From Blautia caecimuris (lineage in GTDB: Bacteria; Bacillota; Clostridia; Lachnospirales; Lachnospiraceae): a DNA stretch of 64,000 nucleotides. The translations under genes and the position numbers were made by a program. Shown here one piece after another: positions 33,874 to 43,348 of the stretch; position 1 is the first letter of the stretch, and each line of letters opens with the position of its first letter. The notes beneath the pieces were generated by a model, which had not been told where the DNA came from, did not search any database, and saw only the letters and a list, made by a program, of their open reading frames with translations. The stretch lies in NCBI RefSeq assembly GCF_024622975.1, contig NZ_JANJZT010000012.1, forward strand, positions 1 to 64,000, written 5' to 3'.

Positions 33874-34566
33874 ATGAAACGAGGAAAGAAATACGTGGAA
33901 GCTGCGAAAGCAGTAGACCGCGCAACATTATATGATACCGCAGAGGCTATCAGCCTTGTAAAAAAAGCAGCAGTTGCTAAATTTGACGAGACTATCGAAG
34001 CTCACATCCGTACAGGCTGCGATGGACGTCATGCAGATCAGCAGATTCGTGGAGCTGTTGTTCTGCCGCACGGAACCGGTAAAAAGGTTCGTGTTCTTGT
34101 ATTTGCAAGAGATGCAAAAGCTGAGGAAGCAAAAGCGGCAGGCGCAGAATTCGTAGGAGCTGAGGACCTTATTCCGAAGATCCAGAACGAAGGATGGCTT
34201 GATTTCGACGTCGTTGTTGCTACACCGGACATGATGGGCGTTGTAGGACGTCTTGGTCGTGTACTTGGACCAAAAGGTCTTATGCCAAACCCGAAAGCCG
34301 GAACTGTAACTATGGACGTTACAAAAGCGGTTCATGATATCAAAGCAGGTAAGATTGAGTATCGTCTTGACAAAACCAATATCATCCATGTTCCGGTAGG
34401 TAAAGCATCCTTTACTGAGGAACAGTTAAGCGACAACTTCCAGACGCTTATTGAAGCTATCGTTAAGGCTCGTCCGAACACTCTGAAAGGTCAGTACCTG
34501 AGAAGCGTAACAATCGCTCCTACAATGGGACCTGGTGTGAAGATCAACCCGGCGAAATTAGTTTAA
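33874..34566 (+). CDS. rplA: 50S ribosomal protein L1
   Basis: A 230-residue L1-stalk protein and usual autogenous repressor of its own operon. It begins [17 protein letters not shown] and contains [21 protein letters not shown] in pieces of the conserved core. I use the ATG at 33874 after AGGAGG; an open reading from 33832 is just the leader motif. The L10/L7-L12/rpoBC genes that usually follow are absent here. Confidence 0.97.
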   Translation: MKRGKKYVEAAKAVDRATLYDTAEAISLVKKAAVAKFDETIEAHIRTGCDGRHADQQIRGAVVLPHGTGKKVRVLVFARDAKAEEAKAAGAEFVGAEDLIPKIQNEGWLDFDVVVATPDMMGVVGRLGRVLGPKGLMPNPKAGTVTMDVTKAVHDIKAGKIEYRLDKTNIIHVPVGKASFTEEQLSDNFQTLIEAIVKARPNTLKGQYLRSVTIAPTMGPGVKINPAKLV

Positions 34567-34579
34567 TATATGAAAACAG

Positions 34580-34612
34580 GGGCATTCCTTTCGGGGGATG
34601 CTCTTTTGTTTT
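34580..34612 (+). terminator. rplKA terminator
   Basis: GGGCATTCC (34580-34588) pairs with GGGATGCTC (34595-34603) through two G-U pairs, followed by TTTTGTTTTT. Confidence 0.7.
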
Positions 34613-34625
34613 TGGGGGTATTATA

Positions 34626-35429
34626 GTGATAAAAAGAAAAACACCTCTTGAGAAGGAACTCAGATTGCTTGAAAAACAGGAAAAAAGATATCTGGAACAG
34701 AGACAGAAACAGAATGATTCAAAACTGAATAAGTTTCTGGAGGACAAAGTTCCGGATAAACTGCAGGAGACACTGGAAAAGGCTTTTTGCAGTGCTTTCA
34801 GGCTTATTTTTTTAAAAGGGATTTCTGTTATTGAAAAGACATACAAGAAGGAAGAACTGGAAAAGGATTTTAAGGTACAGGATTATGCCAATCAGATAAA
34901 AAATGACCGGAAATCACTGAAATCAATAAGGAAAAATGCCGGAAGCACAGGAAGATTTAATACACTGGCATCCGGGACAGCAGGACTGGGAATGGGTCTT
35001 ATCGGTGTTGGAATCCCGGATATACCTGTATTCACAGGCTTTTTACTGAGAAGCATTTATCAGATCGCTTTAAAGTATGGATTTTCTTATGAAGAGGAAA
35101 AAGAAAAAAAGTGGATACTTCTTCTGATACAGGGAGCGGCATCTTATGGGGAAAAACAAAAGGCAGCGGATAAAGCGGTTGAGTGCTACATCCAAAATGA
35201 ACTCGTTGATAATTCCATTCCGCTGGATGAAATAATTCAGGAAACAGCCAGGATTCTTTCCGGAGAGCTGCTTTATATGAAATTTCTTCAGGGTATTCCC
35301 ATTGTGGGAGTGGTCGGGGGAGCCTTTGACTTCAAGTATATGAAAGAGATTACAACCTATGCGGAAATAAAATACAGGAAACGATATTACAGGAATCTGT
35401 CGGAATATGATATGATAGAAAAGAAATAA
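34626..35429 (+). CDS. EcsC-family protein
   Basis: A 267-residue protein with a charged, coiled-coil-like N-terminal region (about 1-100) and an EcsC-like core. The core holds ASGTAGLGMGLIGVGIPDIPVFTG, read in two hydrophobic segments, and the ILSGELLYMKFLQGIPIVGVVGG region. Bacillus EcsC is encoded with an ABC transporter that affects secretion and competence; the biochemical role is unknown. Here it stands alone, GTG start, between a ribosomal operon and a carboxypeptidase gene. Confidence 0.75.
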   Translation: MIKRKTPLEKELRLLEKQEKRYLEQRQKQNDSKLNKFLEDKVPDKLQETLEKAFCSAFRLIFLKGISVIEKTYKKEELEKDFKVQDYANQIKNDRKSLKSIRKNAGSTGRFNTLASGTAGLGMGLIGVGIPDIPVFTGFLLRSIYQIALKYGFSYEEEKEKKWILLLIQGAASYGEKQKAADKAVECYIQNELVDNSIPLDEIIQETARILSGELLYMKFLQGIPIVGVVGGAFDFKYMKEITTYAEIKYRKRYYRNLSEYDMIEKK

Positions 35430-35498
35430 TGGTAGTTTAGAGAAAAATTCCAGAATTATTTTTTATGATAGAACAGGGATGGAAAGAGAGGAATCAGC

Positions 35499-36458
35499 GT
35501 GGAAAAAAGAAGATACAGAAAAAAGAACAGGAGAAAACAGAATTTAAAAAAGCTGTTAATGGTTCTGGTCATTGTATTTGTATTCTTTGGTCTGGAACTG
35601 ATCGTAGGCTGGCGATCAGGAGTTGGCGCATGGATGCAGGAGTTTCAGAAACCCGTTGTCCGTCAGCTGGACCTGAGCGGAATCAGTAGCCCCTATGCGA
35701 TTCTGATTCAGGCCGGAAGCGGAAAGACAGTAGGCGATCTTAACGGGGAAGAGCAGATGTATCCGGCCTCTCTGACAAAAATGATGACTGCGATTGTTGC
35801 CATTGAGGAACTGAAAGATCTGGACCAGGAAATCACGCTGACTCAGGAAATGTTTGCCGGATTATATGAACAGGATGCCACGCAGGCAGGATTTCAGCCT
35901 GGAGAAACAGTCCGGGCTATAGATCTTCTGTACGGCGTTATGCTTCCCTCAGGCGCAGAGTGCTGTATCGCTCTTTCTTATGCGATTGCCGGTTCTGAAC
36001 AGGGATTTGTGGATCTGATGAATAAAAAAGCAGAAAAGCTTGGAATGGACGGAACTCATTTCTGTGACAGCACAGGACTTCATAATCCGGATCATTACAG
36101 TACGGCAAAAGATATGGCAGTTCTTTTACAGTATGCGCTGAAAAATGATACGTTCCGGGAGATTGCAGAGAGTCCCTGGCATTCTACGCCCGGTACGAAT
36201 CTCCATCCGGACGGGATTACCTATTACAGTACCATGTTTAAGAACCTTTCAGAGACCTCTGTAACAGGAGGAAAGATTCTGGGCGGAAAAACCGGTTTTA
36301 CCAATGCGGCAGGAAGCTGTCTGGCAAGCTTTGCAGAAATCGAAGGCGTGGAATATATCCTTGTGACAGCAGGAGCAATGGATGGGGGAACGCCGAATAT
36401 TACAGATGCAGTGACTGTTTACAATCGCCTGGGAGAGGCGGCCCAAGCCCTGAAATAG
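35499..36458 (+). CDS. D-alanyl-D-alanine carboxypeptidase (S11), membrane-anchored
   Basis: A 319-residue penicillin-binding protein family S11. A basic N-terminus and one helix (about 20-38) act as an uncleaved anchor or signal. The catalytic SLTK follows (in YPASLTKMMTA, about 89-92) and KTG is in LGGKTGFTNAAG (about 264-266). The second motif, normally SxN, reads SGA (in LPSGAECC), so the usual asparagine is missing. It would trim the terminal D-Ala from peptidoglycan stems. There is no C-terminal PBP5-type amphipathic domain. GTG start; weak ribosome site. Confidence 0.85.
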   Translation: MEKRRYRKKNRRKQNLKKLLMVLVIVFVFFGLELIVGWRSGVGAWMQEFQKPVVRQLDLSGISSPYAILIQAGSGKTVGDLNGEEQMYPASLTKMMTAIVAIEELKDLDQEITLTQEMFAGLYEQDATQAGFQPGETVRAIDLLYGVMLPSGAECCIALSYAIAGSEQGFVDLMNKKAEKLGMDGTHFCDSTGLHNPDHYSTAKDMAVLLQYALKNDTFREIAESPWHSTPGTNLHPDGITYYSTMFKNLSETSVTGGKILGGKTGFTNAAGSCLASFAEIEGVEYILVTAGAMDGGTPNITDAVTVYNRLGEAAQALK

Positions 36459-36613
36459 TTGATATCTAAGGGGAAATATTATCAGGAAATTATTTTTGCC
36501 TTAAGGAAATCAAGATGATTCTGCAGGATAGCAGTACTTTATCTGTAAAGTAAGAGAATTATATTGGGGAAAATAGACAAAAATTTATAACATTTTTTGT
36601 AGGATATTCCAGA

Positions 36614-36642
36614 TAGACAGACATAATTTTTTCTGCTATCCT
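36614..36642 (+). promoter_or_regulatory. Promoter of the beta-glucoside operon
   Basis: TAGACA (36614-36619), 17 bases, TATCCT (36637-36642) with TGC before it. It lies 37 bases before the first RAT site. The part of the gap before it (36459-36613) holds nothing I recognise. Confidence 0.5.
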
Positions 36643-36678
36643 TGTATACAGAAGTTAAATAAAGACGGATTAGTCCAA

Positions 36679-36766
36679 GGATTGTTACTGAAATAATTTA
36701 TTATCGTCAGGCAAGACCTTATAGTATATGAAATAAGTTTTATATACTGTAATGGTCTTTTTTTAT
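36679..36766 (+). promoter_or_regulatory. RAT antiterminator site 1 and overlapping terminator before bglG
   Basis: GGATTGTTACTG (36679-36690) and CAGGCAAGACC (36708-36718) are the two halves of a BglG/LicT ribonucleic antiterminator. The 3' half overlaps a terminator: AAGACCTTATAGTATAT (36713-36729) pairs with ATATACTGTAATGGTCTT and a run of seven or more T ends at about 36764. Active BglG-type protein bound to the RAT would prevent the terminator from forming, so the operon is autoregulated by substrate through PTS phosphorylation. Confidence 0.88.
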
Positions 36767-36797
36767 TTATTTGCAGTAGTAGGGAGCGAAAGGGAAC

Positions 36798-37649
36798 ATG
36801 GTAATTTATAAGATTTTAAATAATAATCTGATTTTATCAAAAGATAATCAGGGGCATGAAGTCATCATAAAAGGATGTGGAATTGCTTTTCAGAAGAAAA
36901 AGGGGCAGCAGATAGATGAAAAACGGATTGAAAAGGTTTTTGTCGCAGAGACAGCGCAGATCAGTAAAGAAATTCAGGGATATCTCACCTCTATTCCAGA
37001 AATATATCTTGACTTTGTGGAGGAGTATGTAAATGAGGTAAAAGAAAAAAATGGAATGAATCTGAATGACAGTATTTATTTTTCATTAAGTGATCACATT
37101 ATGGGAGCGATTTCTAGGTTAAAACAGGGAATCCGTATTCAGAATATGCTTCTTCTGGACATCAAACTTCTTTATCATAAAGAGTATGAAATTGGTTTGG
37201 ATTTGCTGCAGAAAGTAAATGAAACATTTGAAACAGATCTGGCAATTGATGAAGCTGGATTTTTTGCATTGCATTTTGTGAATTCACAGGACAGTGGAAA
37301 AACAGACAGTTACCAGATTTCCATAATCGTACACCAGATTTTGGATGTAGTAGAAAAATATTATGAAAACATAAAATTTCAGGAAGAAAATCTGTATTAT
37401 CAGAGATTTCTGACACATTTAAAATATTTTGCCCAGAGATTTTTTCATAAGGAACTTCACTATGAAGAAAATGGTGAACTGTTTCAGATTATCAGAGAGC
37501 AGTATAAAGAAGCCTATGGGTGTGTAAAAATGATTTACCTGATGATGAAAGAAGAATATGAATACGATATGACGGAAGATGAAATGCTGTATCTGACAAT
37601 TCATATTCAGAAGATTACAGAGGATCATAAACGGCTACAGTCGATTTAG
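36798..37649 (+). CDS. licT: BglG/LicT-type transcriptional antiterminator
   Basis: A 283-residue RNA-binding antiterminator. The CAT RNA-binding domain is residues 1-55 (MVIYKILNNNLILSKDNQG, GCGIAFQKKKGQ), followed by two PRD domains (about 65-170 and 175-283) with the conserved histidines (SLSDHI, FALHFVN, HIQKI). PTS phosphorylation of the PRDs controls activity. The two RAT sites at 36679 and 37686 flank its own gene, consistent with control of itself and of the downstream PTS genes. Confidence 0.93.
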   Translation: MVIYKILNNNLILSKDNQGHEVIIKGCGIAFQKKKGQQIDEKRIEKVFVAETAQISKEIQGYLTSIPEIYLDFVEEYVNEVKEKNGMNLNDSIYFSLSDHIMGAISRLKQGIRIQNMLLLDIKLLYHKEYEIGLDLLQKVNETFETDLAIDEAGFFALHFVNSQDSGKTDSYQISIIVHQILDVVEKYYENIKFQEENLYYQRFLTHLKYFAQRFFHKELHYEENGELFQIIREQYKEAYGCVKMIYLMMKEEYEYDMTEDEMLYLTIHIQKITEDHKRLQSI

Positions 37650-37685
37650 TGTAAGATTTTTACAGACATCAGATAAGGTGTTAAT

Positions 37686-37773
37686 GGATTGTTACTGGAA
37701 TGCGTTCGATAAAAACGTATCTTTTCAGGCAAGACCTTTAATCATAAATTTTAATATTTATTATTAAAGGAGG
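37686..37773 (+). promoter_or_regulatory. RAT site 2 with Shine-Dalgarno-covering hairpin before the PTS gene
   Basis: GGATTGTTACTG (37686-37697) and CAGGCAAGACC (37726-37736) form a second RAT. The competing hairpin is CCTTTAAT (37735-37742) plus ATAAAT (37744-37749) against ATTTAT (37756-37761) plus ATTAAAGG (37763-37770): 14 pairs with one mismatch. It has no T-run. Instead its 3' arm contains most of the AAAGGAGG (37766-37773) of the PTS gene, so the switch may act on translation. Sequence pairing is observed; the mechanism is inferred. Confidence 0.7.
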
Positions 37774-37780
37774 TTCTAAA

Positions 37781-39667
37781 ATGAAAAAGGACTATTTAGA
37801 AACTGCAGACACGCTAATTGCAGCAATGGGAGGAAAGGACAACATCATCCGTTTATTTCATTGCATGACAAGACTTCGTTTTTATGTAAAAGACAAAACG
37901 AAAGTCAATGAAAAGGAGATTTTAAAGCTCTCCGAAGTTTCAGGTGTAAACTGGCACGAGGAACAGTTTCAGGTTATTGCAGGAAATGAAGTAAATGCTG
38001 TCTATAAAGCGCTGGAGAACAAAGGCATTCCGACGGACGATACACGGGAAACTGATCCTGTAAACCCAAAAGGGGTTGTTTCCAGGATTGTTGATGCCAT
38101 TACCGGTTGTATGACACCTATGATTCCGGCTCTGACAGCGGCAGGAATGATTAAGGTTGTACTTACACTTTTAACAACTTTCCATTTGGTATCTGATACC
38201 AGCAGCACTTATCAGGTTATCAGTTTTATAGGTGATGTAACCTTTTACTTTATGCCATTTCTGATTGCGGCAAATGCTGCAAAAATTTTCAGAGTAAATC
38301 AGTCGCTGGCATTGTTTATAGCGGGTGTTTATCTGAGTCCTGTATTTGTCAGTATGGCAGCTGGAGATGCGGCAATTACTTTGTTTGGGCTGCCGGTTAC
38401 AAAGGTAACCTATTCTTATTCTGTAATTCCGGTTATTCTGATGGTATGGATCACACACTACATTGAACTTTTTGTAGATCGTATTACACCGAAGATGGTA
38501 AAATTAATTCTCAATCCAACACTGGTTATTCTGATTAGTGCGCCGATCGCCCTGATTGTAGTTGGTCCTATCGGAACAATCATTGGTAATGGACTTGCAG
38601 TAGCAATCAACTTTTTATCTGCAAAACTTGGTTTTGTGATCGTTGGTATTCTTGCAGCTCTTTTCCCGTTCATTGTTATGACGGGTATGCATCATGCGCT
38701 TACACCAATCGGACTGAATGCAATTGCGACAGGAGGCTCAGATACCCTGATTTTTGTATCTCAGGTTTGCTCTAATCTTGCACAGTCAGGTTCTTCTTTT
38801 GCGGTAGCAGTAAAATCAAAAGACAGTAATATGAAACAGCTTGCAAGTGCAGCGGCAGTATCTGCATTAATGGGGATTACGGAACCGGCACTTTATGGTG
38901 TCACACTGAAATTGAAACGTCCTGTTGTTGCTGCATCTGTTGCAGCTGGAATTGGCGGTATTGTAGGTGGACTTTTTCAGGTATCCCTGTATATTGCTCA
39001 GAATTGTATTATGGCAATTCCGGCATTTATCGGGGATAAAGGGATGAGTAACCTTCTGTATGGAATCATTATGATTATTGTATCGTTTGTTGCTTCCTTT
39101 ATTCTTACCTTTATTTTGGGATTTGAAGATGTAAAATCAGATAATGAGATAAAGGAAAGCTCAGAGGCACAGGGAACAACAGAAACACAGCAGAGAAATC
39201 CTTTAGTAGAAAAAGTTGAACTTTATGCACCTGTAACAGGAACTGTAAAAACACTTGCCAATGTTGCGGACAAAACTTTTGCAGATAAAGTACTTGGAGA
39301 TGGAGCGGCAATCTTTCCATCAGAAGGAAGAGTTTATGCTCCGGCTGACGGAACCGTTGTAAATATCATGGATACAAAACATGGAATTATGTTCGTAGCA
39401 GACAGTGGAGCAGAGATTTTGATCCATATTGGACTGGATACTGTCAATCTTAAAGGCAAATACTTTAAATCTTATGTAACAGACGGTGAAAGAGTAAAGA
39501 AGGGAGCACTTCTTGTTGAGTTTGACCTTGAAGCAATCAAAAAAGAAGGATATGATTTGACTACATCAGTTGTTGTTACTAATATTTCCGATTATATCAA
39601 GGCCGTATGTATGGAAAAAGAGGGTAGTGAGATCAGTGCAGGAGAGAAGTTTCTGACAGTCGTATAA
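37781..39667 (+). CDS. bglP: Beta-glucoside PTS transporter, EIIBCA
   Basis: A 628-residue phosphotransferase permease that imports and phosphorylates beta-glucosides. EIIB is about 1-85, with the phospho-cysteine in LFHCMTRLRF. EIIC is about 105-460, eight to ten helices with GITEPALYGV. EIIA is about 485-628, with the phospho-histidine in ILIHIGLDTVNLKG. The domain order B-C-A is that of BglF/BglP. It is preceded by RAT site 2 and followed by a matching 6-phospho-beta-glucosidase. Confidence 0.94.
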   Translation: MKKDYLETADTLIAAMGGKDNIIRLFHCMTRLRFYVKDKTKVNEKEILKLSEVSGVNWHEEQFQVIAGNEVNAVYKALENKGIPTDDTRETDPVNPKGVVSRIVDAITGCMTPMIPALTAAGMIKVVLTLLTTFHLVSDTSSTYQVISFIGDVTFYFMPFLIAANAAKIFRVNQSLALFIAGVYLSPVFVSMAAGDAAITLFGLPVTKVTYSYSVIPVILMVWITHYIELFVDRITPKMVKLILNPTLVILISAPIALIVVGPIGTIIGNGLAVAINFLSAKLGFVIVGILAALFPFIVMTGMHHALTPIGLNAIATGGSDTLIFVSQVCSNLAQSGSSFAVAVKSKDSNMKQLASAAAVSALMGITEPALYGVTLKLKRPVVAASVAAGIGGIVGGLFQVSLYIAQNCIMAIPAFIGDKGMSNLLYGIIMIIVSFVASFILTFILGFEDVKSDNEIKESSEAQGTTETQQRNPLVEKVELYAPVTGTVKTLANVADKTFADKVLGDGAAIFPSEGRVYAPADGTVVNIMDTKHGIMFVADSGAEILIHIGLDTVNLKGKYFKSYVTDGERVKKGALLVEFDLEAIKKEGYDLTTSVVVTNISDYIKAVCMEKEGSEISAGEKFLTVV

Positions 39668-39683
39668 ACATAAGTACAGATCA

Positions 39684-39712
39684 GGCAGACAGGAGATATC
39701 TGTCTGCCGTTT
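39684..39712 (+). terminator. Intercistronic hairpin between PTS and glucosidase genes
   Basis: Perfect 9-bp stem GGCAGACAG (39684-39692) / CTGTCTGCC (39700-39708) followed by GTTTT. Probably a leaky terminator or mRNA-stabilising hairpin, as the glucosidase has no visible promoter. Confidence 0.55.
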
Positions 39713-39715
39713 TAA

Positions 39716-41161
<1,446 letters not shown>

Positions 41162-41172
41162 AAGAACAATAA

Positions 41173-41224
41173 AATATCCTGGCCAGGTTACGGAGCCTAA
41201 AAGCTCTGTACCTGCCAGGATATT
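41173..41224. terminator. Long convergent terminator
   Basis: AATATCCTGGC (41173-41183) / GCCAGGATATT (41214-41224), extended inward by CAGGTTACGGAGC / GCTCTGTACCTG, a stem of over 20 pairs. It separates the glucosidase from the minus-strand rubrerythrin. Confidence 0.75.
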
Positions 41225-41287
41225 ACTATTCTGTGATGGTAGAGTTAAATAACATTATTTTCACACATGATTTCAGACGAAAGAAGA

Positions 41288-41824
41288 TCAATAATTCTCG
41301 ACTTTGCGCTCAAAATAAGCTCTTGGATGGGCACATACCGGACATACTTCAGGAGCTTCGTCAGCCATATGAATATATCCGCAGTTGCGGCATTTCCAGC
41401 CAAGAGGCGCATCTCCTTTAAATGTTTTATCAGCTTTGTAGGATTCCAGAAGTTTTTTGTATCGGGCTTCGTGAGCAGCCTCTACTCTGGCAACACCTTC
41501 AAATTTTTCAGCCAGCTCTTCAAAACCTTCTTCTCTGGCTTCCCGTGCCATTCTTGCATACATATCTGTCCATTCAAAGTTTTCACCCTGAGCGGCATCT
41601 TCAAGATTGGTTTCAATATCATGAATTCCATGAAACTCCTTAAACCACATTTTAGCGTGTTCTTTTTCCTGATCCGCAGTTTCCAGATAAAGAGCTGCAA
41701 GCTGCTCATATCCTGCTTTTTTTGCAGCGGAAGCAAAGAAGGTGTATTTATTTCTTGCCTGTGATTCTCCTGCAAAGGCTTCCATAAGATTTTTTTCTGT
41801 TTTGGTTCCTGCATACTTTGACAT
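41288..41824 (-). CDS. rbr: Rubrerythrin
   Basis: A 178-residue non-haem di-iron peroxidase. The ferritin-like four-helix domain carries the ExxH motifs ([32 protein letters not shown]), and a C-terminal rubredoxin domain carries CRNCGYIH and CPVCAHP. It reduces hydrogen peroxide in anaerobes. The ATG at 41824 has AGGAGG upstream; the open frame upstream is not homologous. Followed on the minus strand by a shared terminator. Confidence 0.95.
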   Translation of the reverse strand: MSKYAGTKTEKNLMEAFAGESQARNKYTFFASAAKKAGYEQLAALYLETADQEKEHAKMWFKEFHGIHDIETNLEDAAQGENFEWTDMYARMAREAREEGFEELAEKFEGVARVEAAHEARYKKLLESYKADKTFKGDAPLGWKCRNCGYIHMADEAPEVCPVCAHPRAYFERKVENY

Positions 41825-41953
41825 GTGGTTTCCTCCTTTATCACTGATAATTGATTGTTTAAAATTGCTGTATAGCTTCTTATACCATATCATTCAAAAC
41901 ATAAGTGTGTCAACATATGTTTGATTTAGGCTGTTTTTTACATAAAAGAAAGT

Positions 41954-41974
41954 GGAGAGCATGTTCTGCTCTCC
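41954..41974 (-). terminator. Terminator after the second rubrerythrin
   Basis: Perfect 8-bp stem GGAGAGCA / TGCTCTCC with a 5-base loop, followed on the minus strand by ACTTTCTTTT. Confidence 0.65.
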
Positions 41975-41991
41975 GCTTCAGAGGCTTATTC

Positions 41992-42534
41992 TTAGCCGAA
42001 GTATCTTTCAAGAAGACCCTGGAATGCTTTTCCGTGTCTAGCCTCGTCACGAGCCATCTCATGAACTGTATCATGGATTGCGTCAAGGTTAGCAGCTTTT
42101 GCACGTTTAGCAAGGTCAAATTTACCTGCTGTAGCGCCGTTCTCTGCAGCAACGCGCATCTCAAGGTTTTTCTTTGTGCTGTCTGTTACAACTTCACCAA
42201 GAAGCTCAGCGAATTTTGCAGCATGCTCTGCTTCTTCATAAGCAGCTTTTTCCCAGTAAAGACCGATTTCCGGATAACCCTCTCTGTGTGCTACTCTTGC
42301 CATTGCAAGGTACATACCAACTTCAGAGCACTCACCCTCAAAGTTTGCACGAAGGTCAGCAAGGATGTCTTCGCTAACGCCCTTAGCTACACCTACAACA
42401 TGCTCAGCTGCCCAGCTCATGCCTTCTGCCTGTTTTGTAAATTTGTCAGCAGATGCTTTACAGATCGGACATACCTCCGGTGCGTTCTCGCCTTCGTAAA
42501 CATAACCACATACATTGCATACCCATTTAGCCAT
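41992..42534 (-). CDS. Reverse rubrerythrin (N-terminal rubredoxin domain)
   Basis: A 180-residue protein with the domains in inverse order to the neighbouring rubrerythrin. Rubredoxin-like CNVCGYVY...CPICKAS (5-25) is N-terminal, and a ferritin-like di-iron domain follows (about 38-180, [29 protein letters not shown]). Reverse rubrerythrins are NADH-linked peroxidases of Clostridia, strongly induced by oxygen and repressed by PerR. It lies between the other rubrerythrin and a PerR-like gene, all minus strand. Confidence 0.93.
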   Translation of the reverse strand: MAKWVCNVCGYVYEGENAPEVCPICKASADKFTKQAEGMSWAAEHVVGVAKGVSEDILADLRANFEGECSEVGMYLAMARVAHREGYPEIGLYWEKAAYEEAEHAAKFAELLGEVVTDSTKKNLEMRVAAENGATAGKFDLAKRAKAANLDAIHDTVHEMARDEARHGKAFQGLLERYFG

Positions 42535-42554
42535 AATGATAATCTCCTTTTCTT

Positions 42555-42587
42555 AAATAATTATTTTTAATAATAGTAATTGTTACT
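42555..42587 (-). promoter_or_regulatory. Candidate PerR operator upstream of reverse rubrerythrin
   Basis: AAATAATTATTT (42555-42566) and AGTAATTGTTACT (42575-42587) are two AT-rich palindromes 21-53 bases before the start. They resemble the AT-rich dyads bound by PerR (TTATAAT-N-ATTATAA). Assignment by analogy and by the adjacent perR. Confidence 0.4.
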
Positions 42588-42641
42588 GTTTTGCTATGTC
42601 TATAATCTACCATACTGTTTGCTGAATGTCAAGGGAAATTC

Positions 42642-43037
42642 TTAATTTTTTTCTTTCTTCATGCAATCTTCACACATTCCGAAGAATCTGGCGCTGCAGT
42701 CAGTAATTATGCCGTTAAAATGCTCTCCGGCCCTTTTCATAATATCCTGCATGTCTTCTGTTTCCAGATCAATGACACAGCCGCATTCTGTACACATAAA
42801 GTGACAGTGGGGCTCTACCCGGCCGTCAAAACGATCTGCGCCGCCAAAGCTGGCAAGTTTTTTGATCTCACCAAGATCAGAAAGCAGAGAAAGATTTCTG
42901 TACACAGTTCCAAGGCTGATATTTGGATAGATAGATTTCATGTTTTCATATACCGTATCAGCTGTGGGGTGGTCTGTGCGTGTCATCAGAAATTCCTTGA
43001 TGGATTCGCGCTGTCTGCTGTATTTTAATGCAGCCAT
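42642..43037 (-). CDS. perR: Fur-family peroxide regulator, PerR-like
   Basis: A 131-residue metalloregulator. Winged helix at about 1-80 (ISLGTVYRNLSLL recognition region) and a dimerisation/metal domain with EPHCHFMC, CGCVIDLE and the structural zinc cysteines (CTECG, CEDCMKK). The neighbours, two rubrerythrins, favour PerR over Fur. ATG at 43037 is preferred, with AAAGGAG 7-8 bases upstream; a GTG at 43043 would be too close to it. Confidence 0.87.
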   Translation of the reverse strand: MAALKYSRQRESIKEFLMTRTDHPTADTVYENMKSIYPNISLGTVYRNLSLLSDLGEIKKLASFGGADRFDGRVEPHCHFMCTECGCVIDLETEDMQDIMKRAGEHFNGIITDCSARFFGMCEDCMKKEKN

Positions 43038-43063
43038 AGGCACACTCCTTTCTCCTGTAATAA

Positions 43064-43089
43064 CAATAATGGTTATTGATATTATAATA
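43064..43089 (-). promoter_or_regulatory. Candidate PerR operator upstream of perR
   Basis: CAATAA-TGG-TTATTG (43064-43078) is a perfect 15-bp dyad, directly followed by the palindrome TATTATAATA (43080-43089). Both lie 27-52 bases upstream of the perR start, in the place for autoregulation. The remainder of the gap to 43298 holds nothing recognised. Confidence 0.45.
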
Positions 43090-43298
43090 AAACAGTACTG
43101 TATTTGTCAAGAAAATTATCGGATTATCTTTAATAAGTCTTTTGTTTGGTTCCTTAAAAATGTGTTAAACAGGAAATTTTCTTATCCAATATCAAAGGCC
43201 AGATGTTTTATGATTCAGATATGTCGAAAAGATAAAATAACTGATTTAGAATCTCTGGGATAAGAAAACTTTCTGAGCGGATTTTTGTTAAAGTATAA

Positions 43299-43328
43299 CA
43301 GGCCTTTGGGAAACTTCCCAAAAGCCTG
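43299..43328 (-). terminator. Terminator after the polytopic membrane protein gene
   Basis: CAGGC-C-TTTGGGAA / TTCCCAAA-A-GCCTG, 13 pairs with one mismatch and a 2-base loop. The minus side continues GTTATACTTT. Confidence 0.7.
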
Positions 43329-43348
43329 ATTAAAGTTGAATTATATGA

